Assembly: GCA_037953625.1 (NCBI GenBank)
Contig: CM075655.1
Location: 125,185,001 to 125,249,000 of the forward strand
DNA: 64,000 nt
Reading direction: 5' to 3'
From: Crotalaria pallida
Lineage: Eukaryota; Streptophyta; Magnoliopsida; Fabales; Fabaceae
The notes under the pieces are model-generated. The model searched no databases and had not been told where the DNA came from. It saw nothing but the letters and a program-made list of their open reading frames with translations. Of this stretch, positions 1 to 12,894 are shown piece by piece. The position numbers were made by a program, and so were the translations under genes. Each line of letters opens with the position of its first letter. Positions within the stretch are counted from its first letter, which is position 1.

Positions 1-3000
1 GATTGGTGAACAAAACTCGATGACCCTTGTCACTCTTGCCCATAAGCTCAGTGTCTGGAGCTTTCCTGTTAGGTCCTTCAACTAATACAAGCTGTATAGT
101 TCCGATCTGAGAGTCATAACACTTGCCTGTGCTCTCACGGAAAGTGTCGATAAGTTCGGCTAGTCTCCTCTGCTTTATTTCCTCAGGAACATCATCAACA
201 TAATTTCTGTGGGCATGAGTTTTCTCCCTCATGCTATAGGCAAACATGTATGCCATATCATAAACAACAGCTTTTACAAGAGTCAATGTGTCTGCATGTT
301 CCTCCTCCGTTTCTCCACAAAAACCTGTTAAAATCGAGTGTCATACAGGAAATTATTAGTATGACAAAGAAAAAACTGCAAGATAGAAAGTTGGGCACCA
401 TATCTAAAACGGTAAATTATCAATAAGCTCATATACCTTCAGAACTTACAACAAACAAAATAACACGTAACATGCTATAGTAAACTTAATACTGGTGGGC
501 CACTCCTTGATGACACAGACAAAATGTAAGTGTGAATAAAAATTTAATTATCTATTCCACAGTCCTCTCTTAAGCAGTTAAGCACAACTGGAACCCTTAC
601 TTTTCTGTTGCAAAAATTATTGAAGCTCTCAATAGTTAAGAAAGAAATTTACACCTCATAGAAGATGTATGCTAGATGAATTCATAAAAGGGAAAAATAC
701 ATTGTACCCCTCCTGAAGCATAGCATTTTCTTAAGTAACTCCCTAGAAGATTTTTTTGGTTATTACCCAAACTCATGTAGTTGGGTTTTGAGTGAAATCA
801 TCACGTGTCAGTCAATTCAAGCAGAAGCTAACTTCCGGACACTTTAAAACAAACTTCAAAGAGGTAGAGGGCACATATACAAACTTCTGGGGGTTAACTG
901 ATAAAGAAAAAACATTGTTTTTGTAATAGTAAGGTCAAGTGGTGTGCACATGCCTTGTGTTGTGTCTCATTTAACTAGAAAAGTAAAAGGAGTGAGTGGA
1001 GATAAGGGCAATTAGGTGAGATGTGTTTTACCCGTCACAACACAGTGCTCAATGGTTGATTTTGGTTTGTGTCCATACAGGTTTTTCTCAATGTTTAAAG
1101 TATTTTGAATCTGAATAGCTTGAAAAGATAACCCCTGGAATAGAAGCTCACTTGATACTAGAAGATTATTAATTTATTATTGAATAAGATAAACTATAAA
1201 TGTGAAATCCCATCTCTCATTAGTTGAAAGAAATTAAGATGCACCAATTGTAAAAGGCAAAACTGATGAATAGCAAAAGAAAGAAAAGTTACAGAGAAAG
1301 AAACTTTAAAAACATATTACCACAAATGAAATCGCTACTCAAGGCCACATCTGGAACAATACTCCGAATTTTTTGCACAAGATCCAAGTAAGCCTCTCGA
1401 GTATATCCTCGCCTCATTCTCTCAAGTACCGTGCTACTTCCTGTTTGTGCAGGTAAATGTATCAATTTGCATATGTTATGTCTTTCTCGCATAAGGTAAA
1501 GCAATTCATCAGGAAAATCTTTAGGGTGTGGAGATGTGAATCTGAATCGCATCTCAGGAAATTCGGAGGAGAGTCGATCCAATAGATCAGAAAACCTTAA
1601 GCCCATTTTTTTGACCTTAGACATGCTGGAAAATCCTTCGCTAAGTTTCCAATTGGACCCTGATTCAACCTCTTTCTCAAGACCAGATGCATCATTGTAG
1701 CTGTTAACATTTTGGCCAAGAAGCGTTACTTCTTTCACACCCTCTTTCCAAAGCTCTGCAACCTCTCTCACAATGGATTCTACGGGCCGTGATCGCTCTC
1801 TGCCTCTAGTGAAAGGCACGATACAAAAGGAGCACATATTATTGCAACCCCTCATCACCGAGACAAAAGCAGAAATTGAGTTCTTGGATATTCGAACTGG
1901 GTTAATATCAGCATAAGTCTCCTCAAGAGAAAGAAGAGTATTGATCCCTTTCTGGCCGTAGTCAACCTCTTCCAGTAATCGCGGCAAATCCCGATAAGCA
2001 TCAGGCCCGCAGACCACGTCAACCATTTTGTCAGCATCGAGTATCTTTTCCTTTAACCTCTCAGCCATACACCCCAATACAACTACTTTTGGAGGGCTCA
2101 GAGACTGCGACCTTCCAGTGGCAACATTGCTCTTCCATTGCCTCTTAAGAAACCAAAAGTAATTAAGCCTCTGCCATACTTTCTGTTCTGCATTTTCCCT
2201 GATGGCACAAGTGTTGATGAATATTATTTCCGCATTCTCAGGGACACTCACAACTTCGCTGTAGCCGGCATTTTTCATTACGGAAAGGACAATCTCCATA
2301 TCGTTAACGTTCATTTGACAACCATAGGTCTCATGATATATACGACCATTTGAAGGAACTTTGGTATCCGGTACAAAGCTAGCCTCAAGAAAAACGAAAA
2401 AAAATGTACATGTAATAAGTAAATAGATTTCATTACCAATGTCATCTAATATTGATCCAATGTTTTTTTTTTGTTTAATAGTGTTTTGTCGTTGATTTAA
2501 TTTCAATCAACAATACATTAGTTAAATAGTATCTGTAAAGACATTTGGATACATGATCGGATGATATTGGAGGCGCATTAAAACTAAGTTCTTTGTACAC
2601 TATTAGTAAGTACTAGTATTAAAGTTAGAAAAATGCTACTGTAATGAGTACCCTTTAATAGATAGTAGGAGTAAGTGTTATGCGCATGTTTGAAATGAAA
2701 AATTACAGTAATTTTTAATGATTCCTTAAAGAGTGAGCGCCTCTCTGAAAGTGAAGTCCCTATTGCATTAGTATCTTTTTCCCATGAACATGGTTATATG
2801 AGCGTTGCAGTAGGAGACAATAGACATGAATAACAATAACATTTGAAAAATAAATGGAAAATGAAGAAATGGCCACAAAGGCAAGAAATACTCACAGGGG
2901 TTGGGTGGGTTCGGAAGCGGTGAGAGTGGATTGAGCGATGAAGGAGGAGCTTCGGGGAGGAGGAGAGTGGAAATAGTTGGAGAGAAGAGAGAAAGGTGGT

Positions 3001-3179
3001 GCAGAGGAGGAGAGGTTGAAAGAGAGAGAGTGTGAATTGGAATTGGGTGGAAAAGAAGAAAGAAAGGGTTTGGTGAAGCTGAGGAGAGTGAGATAATGAA
3101 GAGAAGAAGAAGGACGGTGAAATTTGAGACGGAGAGCGGCGTGAGGGTGGTTAATGAGACAAGATAGCGACGACGCCAT
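1..3179 (-). CDS. CDK5RAP1/MiaB-type tRNA methylthiotransferase (3' end outside window)
   Basis: Radical-SAM enzyme predicted to add a methylthio group to isopentenyl-adenosine at position 37 of tRNA. Coding exons read right to left: 2896-3179, 1321-2378 and 1-324, the last running off the window. Each junction has GT/AG ends and keeps the frame. The first exon is rich in Ser, Pro and Leu (about 95 residues) and looks like an organelle transit peptide. The N-terminal UPF0004 domain shows Cys115 (YGCQMN), Cys152 (NTCAIREN) and Cys198 (GCMAER), the usual second-cluster cysteines. The radical-SAM CxxxCxxC is at Cys273, Cys277 and Cys280 (GCNNMCSFC). Exon 3 continues with GFCGETEEEH and SMREKTHAHR and enters a TRAM-like part (VLVEGPNRKAP). 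The family runs to about 600 residues, so roughly 50-100 C-terminal residues are missing here. The gene faces away from the D2HGDH gene. The CDK5RAP1 assignment is firm; organelle targeting is inferred. Confidence 0.9.
325..1320 (-). other. Intron 2 of the methylthiotransferase gene
   Basis: About 1 kb between exons 2 and 3. On the minus strand the donor is GTAATA just after Cys of SSDFIC and the acceptor is TTTTAACAG. I see no coding potential and no recognisable transposon inside. Confidence 0.8.
2379..2895 (-). other. Intron 1 of the methylthiotransferase gene
   Basis: 517-bp intron. On the minus strand the donor is GTGAGT at 2890-2895 and the acceptor is GCTAG at 2379-2383. An alternative AG lies six bases upstream but would break the frame. 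No repeat was recognised. Confidence 0.75.
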
Positions 3180-4360
3180 TGAACATCACTCACACACTGC
3201 TTCCTTCTTGCTGCTGCTGCTTCTGTTTGTTATTTATCTATCTATCCTCCTCGTCGCATTATCAAACGACATCAACCCACCACACCCTATTTATTTTTAT
3301 TTATTTATTTTTTTAACAAATGCTCTCTCCCATCTCTACTATTATATAAAAAAAAATAATAATAATTTTATGCAAGAAAATTGGTTAAATATATTTAATT
3401 TTATTAAATTTAACTAATTATAAAAAATTTGTATTTGAAAAAAAAAATGAAAAAACAGTTTTTTAAAACTATTTTATGAATAATTATATTGAAAATATAT
3501 TTTTTTTTAATATTTGAAATCAAGATAAAATATTTTTTTTAATATTAGAGATCGAAGTAATGTATACTACTTATATTTTTTTTATTTATATGGGAGGTCT
3601 GGGACTAGAACCCATAACCTGGGGAGGAGGAACATAATTTTGTTCTTATTTAATTAATACATGTAGTACAAATTTAGAAAAAATAAATGATACATCGACG
3701 ATGTAAAGGTTTTATACTTCATTTATCATATTTGTTGCGTTGCACTTTCAGTGCACGACTACATGCTCATTAATTTCATAAATTTATTTATTAATTAATT
3801 TTATAAGTTTATTTATTACTTTTAAAAATTAAGGTGATTTATCAAAAAAATTGTTTAATCTTAATTCTTTAATAATTTTTGCTTAATATTAAATTGGTCC
3901 CTATAAATGTTGATTTTTTAAAAAATTAGTTCATTTATATATATATATAATTTTTTTTATTTGTTTTTTTTGTCCCGTTATCAATTATGATGTAGGATAA
4001 TGTAAATATAGTTTTAATTTTCGTCTTTATATTTTTACTATATAGAAATTTTGATCATTATTTTTTAGTTTTATTTTGATTTTTGTTTTTTTTTTTATTT
4101 CGTTTTAATTTTGATGTTATATCTAAAGTTGACGGCAAATCAGTATCTTACGGTTCCATGACTAATTTTCTTGCAGAGTCTTGTTAATACTTTGATTTAC
4201 TGTACTAATCTACAAACATTTGTCCAGATAAGATGAGGTTAGGTAACGTAATCTTGATGGAATTTCCATCTTGCTGAATCATCATGTACAACGTATCATA
4301 ATGTACTACGTATCTTGCTGATACCCCAATTCCTCCTCAAGCAGAAGCTGAAGCTCAAAA
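3180..4360. promoter_or_regulatory. Divergent intergenic region, possible bidirectional promoter
   Basis: The two start codons face away from each other across 1181 bp, so both promoters must lie here. The sequence is very AT-rich, and no TATA box can be assigned with confidence. It also carries a truncated SINE at about 3573-3634. The same divergent arrangement exists in Arabidopsis (At4g36390/At4g36400, recalled from memory), which supports a conserved shared control region. Confidence 0.5.
3573..3634 (-). mobile_element. Truncated SINE, family A
   Basis: The stretch containing GGGAGGTCTGGGACTAGAAC followed by CCATAACCTG matches the 3' end of the fuller copies at 33497-33605 (same strand) and 59183-59286 (opposite strand). 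The tRNA-like head is missing. A T-rich tract precedes it, as expected for a minus-strand copy. Confidence 0.6.
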
Positions 4361-7300
4361 ATGGTGAATCCGAATTGCAGAGCTACCCTTCAATTCCTCA
4401 AACGTTCCTCCATCCCATTCTTCCATCGCCACCTCCCCACCTCAACTCTTCTCCCTTTTCCTTCCTCTCCCTCACACCGCAACATTTTCCCCTCCCACCA
4501 TAAAGTTTTGTCCTTTTTATCTCCATTCACAAATTTCCTGAAAACTCAACAATGGGGTGTTGGATTTCAGCATAGGCGTTATGGTTCATCATCTGGGTCG
4601 GTTCAAAGGAACCCCAGATTCTCGAAGTTGAATGATGAAGATGTTAGATACTTTGAGGGGATATTGGGTGCCAAAAATGTGATCCAGGATGATGAAAAGC
4701 TCATCACTGTAAACACTGATTGGTTGCATAAATACCAAGGCTCCAGTAAACTCCTCCTACAACCACGCACCACTCACCAGGTTTCTTTACTTTTGCTACT
4801 CTTCAATTCAATTATACAATGAACAATTACTCTTTACCATTTTTTGGTTTAGTGAAAATTGTTTGAAATTTGGCATTTTTCTGTGTTTTCTTTACTTAAT
4901 GAGAACAACAGTTTATGAAAATAACTTAGGAAAATAAGCAATTTTTAGCTTATTAAATTAGTGCTTGGTTAAGTTGTATATCTAAACGTGTCCTTGTTTG
5001 ATTTTTGTCTGAATATTTGCTTGTGCAGGTTTCTGAGATTCTTAAATACTGTAACTCCAGGTGCCTGGCTGTTGTTCCCCAAGGTGGAAACACTGGACTT
5101 GTTGGTGGAAGTGTCCCTGTCTTTGATGAAGTATAATTTTCAATTCATTCTCTACCCTGGCAAGGGTTCAACCTCGAAATAGGGGAAAAAATTTCCTCAA
5201 CACAGGAAGCTTATTATGGCCTTTTTTTTTTGTCTATATTGTATATGACTGACAACTTTCCTATAATCCAATGCTGCAGGTGATTGTCAGTCTTAGTTCT
5301 ATGAATAATATCATATCTTTCGACAAGGTAACATCATTTACTTCCTGAAATGCAAATTTGTAATGGGCTGCGTCCTTCCTCTTTGTGCATGTGACTATCT
5401 GCTTGTCTTTGTCACTATGGTTTGGTTAGAATTTCTGTTAATTGTTTGGGAGCTTAATATAACTTTTGTTGAGCAGCATTTGCATTGTGTACAAATAGAA
5501 TCATTTGATCTTTTTTGTATCAATTTATTGATTGAACAATGTTTTCCTTTTGTAAAGCCTTTTCTATTTTAAATTTTAAATCCCAAGTGTGTTTGAATAT
5601 TGGAATCAAAGTCAATGACAAAACGCGAGAATGACAGATTTGCATACTTAGTTCTGAGGTTTCTACAAATGTCCTTTTTCAGGTTAGTGGTATATTGGTA
5701 TGTGAAGCTGGGTGCATATTGGAAAATATAATATCATTCCTGGACAATGAAGGGTAATTTTCTTCACTTCATAAAGCCCTTGTAATTGTAATATGTAATG
5801 TCATTTGAAACTTTATAGACCAACTTCATAGATCTGTTAATGAATTTTTTGTTGTCTGTAAATCTTATGCTCGCTATTTCTGTACGAAGAATTTAAAATA
5901 CTACCAAACTTGATACTTTTGTTCCATGTTTTTGCATGGATAATTCTGAAAATGATCTGTTTTGGTCCTTTGCTTGACTTAATTATATTGATAATAAAAC
6001 TTTTCGGTGAGTTTGTTATTTTCTTAAAGTTCTATGCAGTGCAAGTGCAGCGACATAATTGAGGTCTTGAAAGTTTTAGATGATTGGTTCCCCTCTCTTT
6101 GCCCATTGGAGTTATACAGCTCATTACCTTGATATGTGTTTTCTGTGTTTAAGTGATTTACACTTTTCATTCAGATTTATTATGCCACTAGACTTAGGTG
6201 CAAAAGGGAGTTGCCAGATTGGTGGTAATGTTTCAACTAATGCCGGTGGTTTGCGTCTTGTTCGTTATGGATCACTTCATGGAACTGTACTTGGTAAGGA
6301 TATATTTTTAATCCATTAAACGTGCCTGTTCAAACTGGTTTGCTGTTACTTGTTCTCAATATCATGAAATCTATGCATCAATCCTCGATGATTATATTGA
6401 TTTAGTCATTCCCAGAATGAAGCATAGTTACTGTAATTGATCAATATATTGCAAATTTGGTGGCATCTTTGATCTAATTTCTTTTGGTTCAAAATTTATT
6501 CTAAAGCATGCTTTCAACTTCCTGGCAGGTATTGAAGCTGTGTTAGCAAATGGTACTGTACTCAACATGCTTAAGACATTGCGCAAAGATAATACTGGCT
6601 ATGATTTGAAACATCTATTTATAGGTATGTATTTAACAATAATGCTAGTCTTGAAACTAATAGACAATCTGATTTTAATTTATCAATGATGTAGGGAGTG
6701 AAGGTTCCTTGGGAATTGTTACTAAGGTTTCAATACTTACCCCACCAAAGTTATCTTCAGTAAATGTGGCTTTTCTTGCTTGCAAGGATTATAGCAGCTG
6801 CCAGGCATGAGCAATGTTCTTTTTTTGAAATTTATTTTGTTTATTGAGTCTCTGAAACAAATCGTTGTTTTATTCTAGTTGCTTTATTGCTTTAGTTACT
6901 TGACCCACTTCCAAGAGTTACCTTTATTTATTGCCCTTTATGGTTTTGCCAATTTTATGCTGAGGGTTTGCGTCTTTAGGAAGAAGCGGTTTATGTTGTC
7001 CTTTTTCATTAATGAAAACCTTATTTGCCTACCTAATTCATTATGATTTGCTTCTCTATTCTCATCGTCTCAAGGAAATTATTTACGTTAAAATTGAAGG
7101 ACTGTGAACCTGAGTAGACAAAGGCTCACACAAACCTCACGATTTTTTATAAGGAGCAGGCACAGATAAGAAAGGTATAAAACATATCAATTGACAATCA
7201 TGTGTTGCTGAAGAAAAGAGAACAATTTATTAGGGTTGTGAGGTTGTCCTAGATCATGAATTATTTCGTTTTGAAGGAAAGCATATACACCACTAGTATC

Positions 7301-10300
7301 GCCAATTAAGCAAGAAGAAAATAGGTCTTTTATGATGAGATGTTTAGTCATATATGGAATTTATGTTACTAATTAGGTGGAGTTCTTGTATTATTTTACC
7401 TGTTGTATTCATTCTTGATTGCTAAAATCATCTGAAATTTTAATGGTTATGATTTGTTTTGTAGCGTAGTCTCTTAAAATTTATGGTAAATTTTTCCTTG
7501 AAAAGTTTATGCCTATGTATTGCCCCCTTTTGTTTCTGAGAATAAAAATGTGTCCTTCTGATAAGATTACTTTTGTTTCTATACTGCTTATCAGAGACTG
7601 CTACAGGAAGCAAAGAGGAAACTTGGGGAGATTTTATCTGCTTTTGAATTTTTAGATAGCCAGTCTATGAACTTGGTAATCTTTACTGATACTTTGCAAC
7701 GAAATTAATAAGTGTGTTTGTTTATTGCTACCTATAAATGGATTGAAGTTGTTTTGACTCTCAGACATGTTAAAACTTGATCTAAATACTGCCTTATTCT
7801 CTAGAGCTTTAAGTGTTTGATAGACAAAGCACAAATGAGTATGCTCCATAGCTTTTGCATGGAAAAAAAATAAAATTCTAAAATAGTGAAACCTCGTTCG
7901 GTAGTCTCAAAAGAAATTGTAATTCAATGAAGTTTAAGACATTACAAATCCAGATGCTTGGAACTTGGAATTCAACTTTGTGCTTGTTGTTGCAAGTGAC
8001 AGTTTTGTCATCCTGGAATGTACGAGGCTAAGTTGCCTTACCATGCATATGTATGTTGCTGGAATTAATGCAAAATACATAAGGAAAAAATTTGTAGCAT
8101 TGGCGGTGGGGTGAGATGTCGGGCACAGGAGCATCAAACAGAAAGGTGATCATCACATAATACAGAAAAATTAACAAAAATTAAAATAGCATCTCTTCGA
8201 GTGATTTGTCACTGAGTAGATGGATAAAGTAACCTAAGAATTTATACATAAAACTGGGAGTGGAACTTATTAATGTTGCATGTTGATGAGAATTTTACTT
8301 TATGCTTCTATATTGGTGGGATTTAACATCTAAAACACCAAAAACTCACATGCGGAAACTCATGTATGTCTTTCCGGTTCATACTTGTGGAGTTTCAGCT
8401 ACCAAATTCCGTTTCAATTTGTATATCATAAATATTTGAAGTCAACAAAAGGTAAAGGGGTATACCGACTTCTGGCCAATACCATGGTACTGGCATAATG
8501 AAATGTTTATGGAGCTCTTTGATCCATGATTTCAAAAGGGGTATATCAACTGCACTTTTTGTTATTGTAGAATCCAGTATAAAGTTCATATGAATTACAA
8601 AGTTATATTTGACTATTGCATATATAAAATTTACACTCGTCATAACATTAGCTCTCTTAGTTTAGAATTAAATCATTAGCTTTTGCATGTAGGCATATTA
8701 CTCCTACAAAAATCTAGTTCTAAATACTGAGAAAATTATTAGAACTTTGAGACTTTATTTTTCTTTTTCACCCGATTGTATTCTAGTCATGCTGATTTGA
8801 TTGGATTGGATTTCGAATAGGCTTTAAATCACTTGGAAGGTGCTCGGAATCCGTTACCTGCGTCAGCGTATAACTTTTATGTTTTGATTGAGACGACTGG
8901 CAGTGATGAATCTTCTGACAAGTAAAGTCCTTCTCATTTTATCTTGTGTATGGTAAATTATGTTGACTTTGCTTGTTCCGAATTCTCATCAATCAAATAC
9001 CCCCCATTTAAATTGTAATTTTGGTAATTTGTCAACAGAGATCATGCAGTTTACCATGTTAACGTATTTATCTAATGCTGAATTTAATTCCTTCTCATCC
9101 CAGGCTTCTGCTTGCTTTGACAACTTTACACCACCTACTTCTCTTTTTTTAGTATGTTGGGTAGGAGAATGAATTGCAGGGTCTAATGAGTAACCGATAA
9201 GGGGACAGCTATTTTAAATCTCTTATTACAGCATTCTGAGCTTATCCAAATGAAAATGTATATGCCATAAACATTAAAATGCGCTTGAATATGTTAACTT
9301 ATTTCTCTAGTTTTTTTCTGTCTTTTTGTTTTCATTGTAAAAAATGTGTGGAATTGAAGTCCTTCGTATTTGTTCTCATGTTTTATTTTGATATCTCCAG
9401 ACAAAAGCTTGAAGCATTTCTACTTGGCTCCATGGAAAATGAATTGATATCTGATGGTGTTCTTGCACAAGACATAAACCAAGCATCATCCTTTTGGCAT
9501 CTACGTGAGGTTTCCATTCCCACTCCATGATTCTCCTTTTTGGGTGAATAGTTTATGCTCTTCACAATTAAGAATATGTCAATGCTTACTGAGCTTTTAA
9601 TATTAGTGATCCTGTTTCTCTGAGCTGGTTTTCCACTTTTCAGTCAATAAATTTAACCTTTTGAATTCACGTCATCTAAAATCGACTAGTTTGACGAAGT
9701 TAGATCAGCTGTACAACTTGGATTCGGTATTTGTATGCCAATCTCTTGTGGAAGTTATGAGCCTGACCTGCTTATCCTCTTGGACACCTACTAGCACTCT
9801 CTACTGGCTGCTTCATACTTGGAAGTTGGAACATATTTCGATTCCATAAGGATTAATACTTCTACTTTTTTAAGTGTTATGAGCTTCCTACTAAATGACT
9901 CATTTATGCTGATTCCAGCAGTTGATGCTACCTTTAGGTTCTGGTTAATGCTTTTCATGATAAAACTTTCTTTGCTTGTTTTTCATTTATTTCTTTCCAG
10001 TCTATTGACATTGACAAAATAATAGAGGTTTGGGCACATTTAGAGGCAGAATGCTAGAATTAGTGGTGATGCTGTAGAACTAAATTCATTTGCCTATTCT
10101 CATAAGGAATTTGAATTTTTTTCCTCGAAATTACTATTTCTTCAGTTTTGTGTTCAGCAATGGTTTGTCATGAGTAACTGCAATTTCAGTTGAATATGAA
10201 AATTTCAGTTGTCGTTTTGTGTAAGTACTATTGTAGAATTTGGTTATAGATGTTATTTATGGTTTCAGGGCATACCGGAGGCATTGATGAGAGCAGGGGC

Positions 10301-11041
10301 CGTTTACAAGTATGATTTATCAATTCCTGTTGAAAAATTGTACGATCTTGTGGATGAAATGCGTGCAAGACTAGGTATGAATCAGATTCATGTTGCCATT
10401 AAGTTGTTAACTTGTTATATACTCATTTTAGTTTCCCTAAGCTGCTGGAACACTGTGTAAAATATGTTATCAATTGTATCACGGTTGTGCATATTAGAAC
10501 ATGAATATGTATTGATTATTTTCTTTCAATTAAAAAAAATGAATTGTAGGTAATGAAGCTAACGTGATTGGATATGGCCACCTTGGAGACGGGAATTTGC
10601 ATTTAAATATTTCTACCCCTAAGTATGATGATAAGGTAACTCAACCAAACTCAAAAGTCAAAACAACTGTTTGGTTATGAAATCATTCTTCTAATTATAG
10701 ATAAGGTCATCAATATTAAAATTTGCAGATATTATCTCAAATTGAGCCTTTTGTATATGAATGGACATCTAAGCATGATGGCAGTATTAGCGCGGAACAT
10801 GGCCTTGGACTAATGAAAGCTAATGAGATTTTCTACAGCAAGTCACATGAAACTGTATGTATATTATTGACTCAAGCTTCAGTTCCATATTTGAGAATGT
10901 AAATTGTGTGTATTGAAATGTCTAAGCTAATATGAAATCAAACAGGTGCAAGTGATGGCTTCAATCAAGAATTTGCTGGATCCTAATCACATACTCAACC
11001 CATATAAAGTTCTTCCTCACACTCTCATTTCAAAGGTGTGA
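4361..11041 (+). CDS. D2HGDH: D-2-hydroxyglutarate dehydrogenase, mitochondrial
   Basis: FAD flavoprotein that oxidises D-2-hydroxyglutarate to 2-oxoglutarate and passes electrons to the ETF/ETF-QO system, acting in lysine breakdown and mitochondrial respiration. Fourteen exons, each keeping the frame: 4361-4780, 5029-5130, 5280-5327, 5683-5753, 6175-6293, 6529-6624, 6695-6804, 7595-7675, 8821-8921, 9401-9509, 10269-10374, 10550-10635, 10729-10854 and 10946-11041. They total 556 residues; the Arabidopsis protein is about 559. Residues 1-80 are rich in Ser, Arg and His and fit a mitochondrial presequence. The FAD-binding PCMH domain spans about 130-310 (PQGGNTGLVGGSVP, IGGNVSTNAGG). The C-terminal oxidase domain holds His465 and His472 (GHLGDGNLH) and Glu506-His507 (AEHGLG), with the same spacing as the human metal ligands His434, His441 and Glu475. 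Intron 7 has a GC donor. Several introns exceed 500 bp but I found no clear transposon in them. Confidence 0.96.
6805..7594 (+). other. GC-AG intron 7 of D2HGDH
   Basis: The exon 7 protein ends DYSSCQ with CAG, followed directly by GCATGA; no GT that keeps the frame is nearby. The acceptor TTATCAG gives RLLQEAKRK, the expected family continuation. It is therefore a GC-AG intron, a known minor class still spliced by the U2 spliceosome. Confidence 0.8.
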
Positions 11042-11355
11042 CATGGAAACATACATGATCTTGTGTTAGTAGTATCTCTCAGACACTCGTTAATAATGAG
11101 AAAATGACTTTCTTAAGGGTGCAGTAACCATTTATAAGAAAGTAACCATTTTTACTCACAGGATTTGTCTTCTCATAATTGTGCGTCCCTCAAACATTTA
11201 CAAGAGACTGAGTAAAAAGTATGGGTAATGTCAAATGATAATTTACTGTTAGAAACGCATCAGTAAAAAAACTATTGCATCACTGTAAACAAAAAATAAA
11301 TAAATAATAATAATAATAATAAATACTAATTTCGTGTCAATTGGTTATTTGATTG

Positions 11356-11467
11356 TCCCGAAAAGATAGTTTAGTTGGTAAAATTGTGAGGCATAAAGTA
11401 TGAGTATTTGGATTTAAACCTTGCTTTACAATTTCTTTGTCAGTCATAAACGTTGCTTTAAAAAATC
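11356..11467 (+). mobile_element. Small tRNA-derived SINE with target duplication
   Basis: A 112-bp insert flanked by the 13-bp direct repeat GGTTATTTGATTG at 11343-11355 and 11468-11480. The insert contains a pol III A-box-like stretch (TAGTTTAGTTGGTA) and a weak B-box-like GGATTTAAACC. It lies just past the end of D2HGDH. Confidence 0.7.
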
Positions 11468-12359
11468 GGTTATTTGATTGATGATCTTTATCAACGTCCT
11501 AAAGGCCAAAATCATGGCCGTGTTCTTGGTATAAAGTATAGGATAGATAATAGGGGAATTCTGTCATGCTGCAAATATGACTTAAGTTGAAGTGACCTTT
11601 AAATAAAAATAGTAATTCTCAAAAAAAAAAAAAAAACCAAATAGAAAAATCTGATGAAGTCTTACAAATATCATTATCAGAATGTTTGTAAAACTATTTA
11701 GAGTTTGTGTGGACTAAATCAATTATACAGTGCCACTTCATGTAGCTATTTTTTAAATCTGAAAAATGTCATTATATTATTCAAGTACATATATACCTCA
11801 AAAAAAAAGAAGAAAAAAAAAAGTACGTTAACTTATCAAGGTCGTTTATATTTATTTCGTTTATTTGAGACTTAACATAACTCGTGAATTTGACCTAACA
11901 TAATCAGGTTAAAGATCTAAAGGAGCATCAAAACTACTCAGCCCACAAGGGAACAATACCTTCTAATCAGAATATCTGGTTATCAGTACCTAAGTATTAA
12001 AATGAGAGGAAGTGAAAGCGAAGGAATCACTTTTTTAAGATATGCGTTGCTTAAATGCGCATTATAGATCCTTTTTCTTTTGAATGAGTTTTCTAATTTC
12101 ACTATTAAATTCTCACTTAGCTTTACGATTTTAGAACCACAAAAGTATGCTTAAGAAAGCTAAATTAAACGATTCACCCGTGTTTGTCAAAAGTATCCAT
12201 CTTTTAAGCTTCAACTTTCATGGCATGTTATCACTCAAAGTTCTCCCCATGTTCAAACTTAAATAATAAGATTTGCATCACCAATCACGCGTGGAATATG
12301 CTTAACTTCAACCCTTAATTTGCCAGGGGAATAAGCAATTTCAGAAGTTTAAATTTATT

Positions 12360-12401
12360 ATTCCCTCCGGTCTTAAATATAAGAAAAAAAAAGCTATCTT
12401 A

Positions 12402-12442
<41 letters not shown>

Positions 12443-12600
12443 TAGTTTTTTATTCTCAATACAAATATTCCTAAAAAAAATTATTAAATGATTATATCAT
12501 CTAATTTTTGTTTCATTCGTAATGCATCTTTTTTAAAGTAATTCTATTTTTTTTTAATTTGAAAAAAATTAAATGTAATCAAGTGAAATTAGTTTATTAG
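12360..12600. mobile_element. Degenerate Stowaway-like MITE with internal (TA)n
   Basis: The left end TTCCCTCCGGTCTTAAATAT matches the ends of intact copies elsewhere in the window. The interior shares the typical TTTTTGTTTCATTC-type text. The right terminal repeat is not recognisable, so the element is truncated or decayed. A (TA)15 tract at 12406-12436 has expanded inside it. Confidence 0.45.
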
Positions 12601-12867
12601 AGCTCAACTAGGGAGAGGAAGTCCAGGGAAGGCATCCACGGCCTAAAAAGATGGGGAATGAGTACCAAAAGACAGAAGAATTTTGAATCTTGGTCCTACA
12701 ATTATCGCTCGTGATTGTTGCTCTATGGATAAGAAGGAATGGAACAAGAAGACATTGAGGGGGTCCAGATTCAGGGTTTCAGCTGAAACAAGAATCGCAA
12801 CTGAAACTCTGCTTTTTAATTTTTTTAACTCTGTTTTAGTGTGTTAAAAGATAAAATTTTGTAGTAT

Positions 12868-12894
12868 CCCCCCCCCCCCCCCCCCCCCCCCCCC
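12868..12894 (+). repeat. Poly-C tract of about 27 bases
   Basis: Uninterrupted run of C in otherwise AT-rich DNA, flanked by GTAGTAT and AAAATAG. Exact length is uncertain because homopolymers this long are error-prone in sequencing. Confidence 0.85.

Noticed and set aside
2138..2353. 71-residue plus-strand frame
   Set aside because: Antisense shadow of the methylthiotransferase exon.
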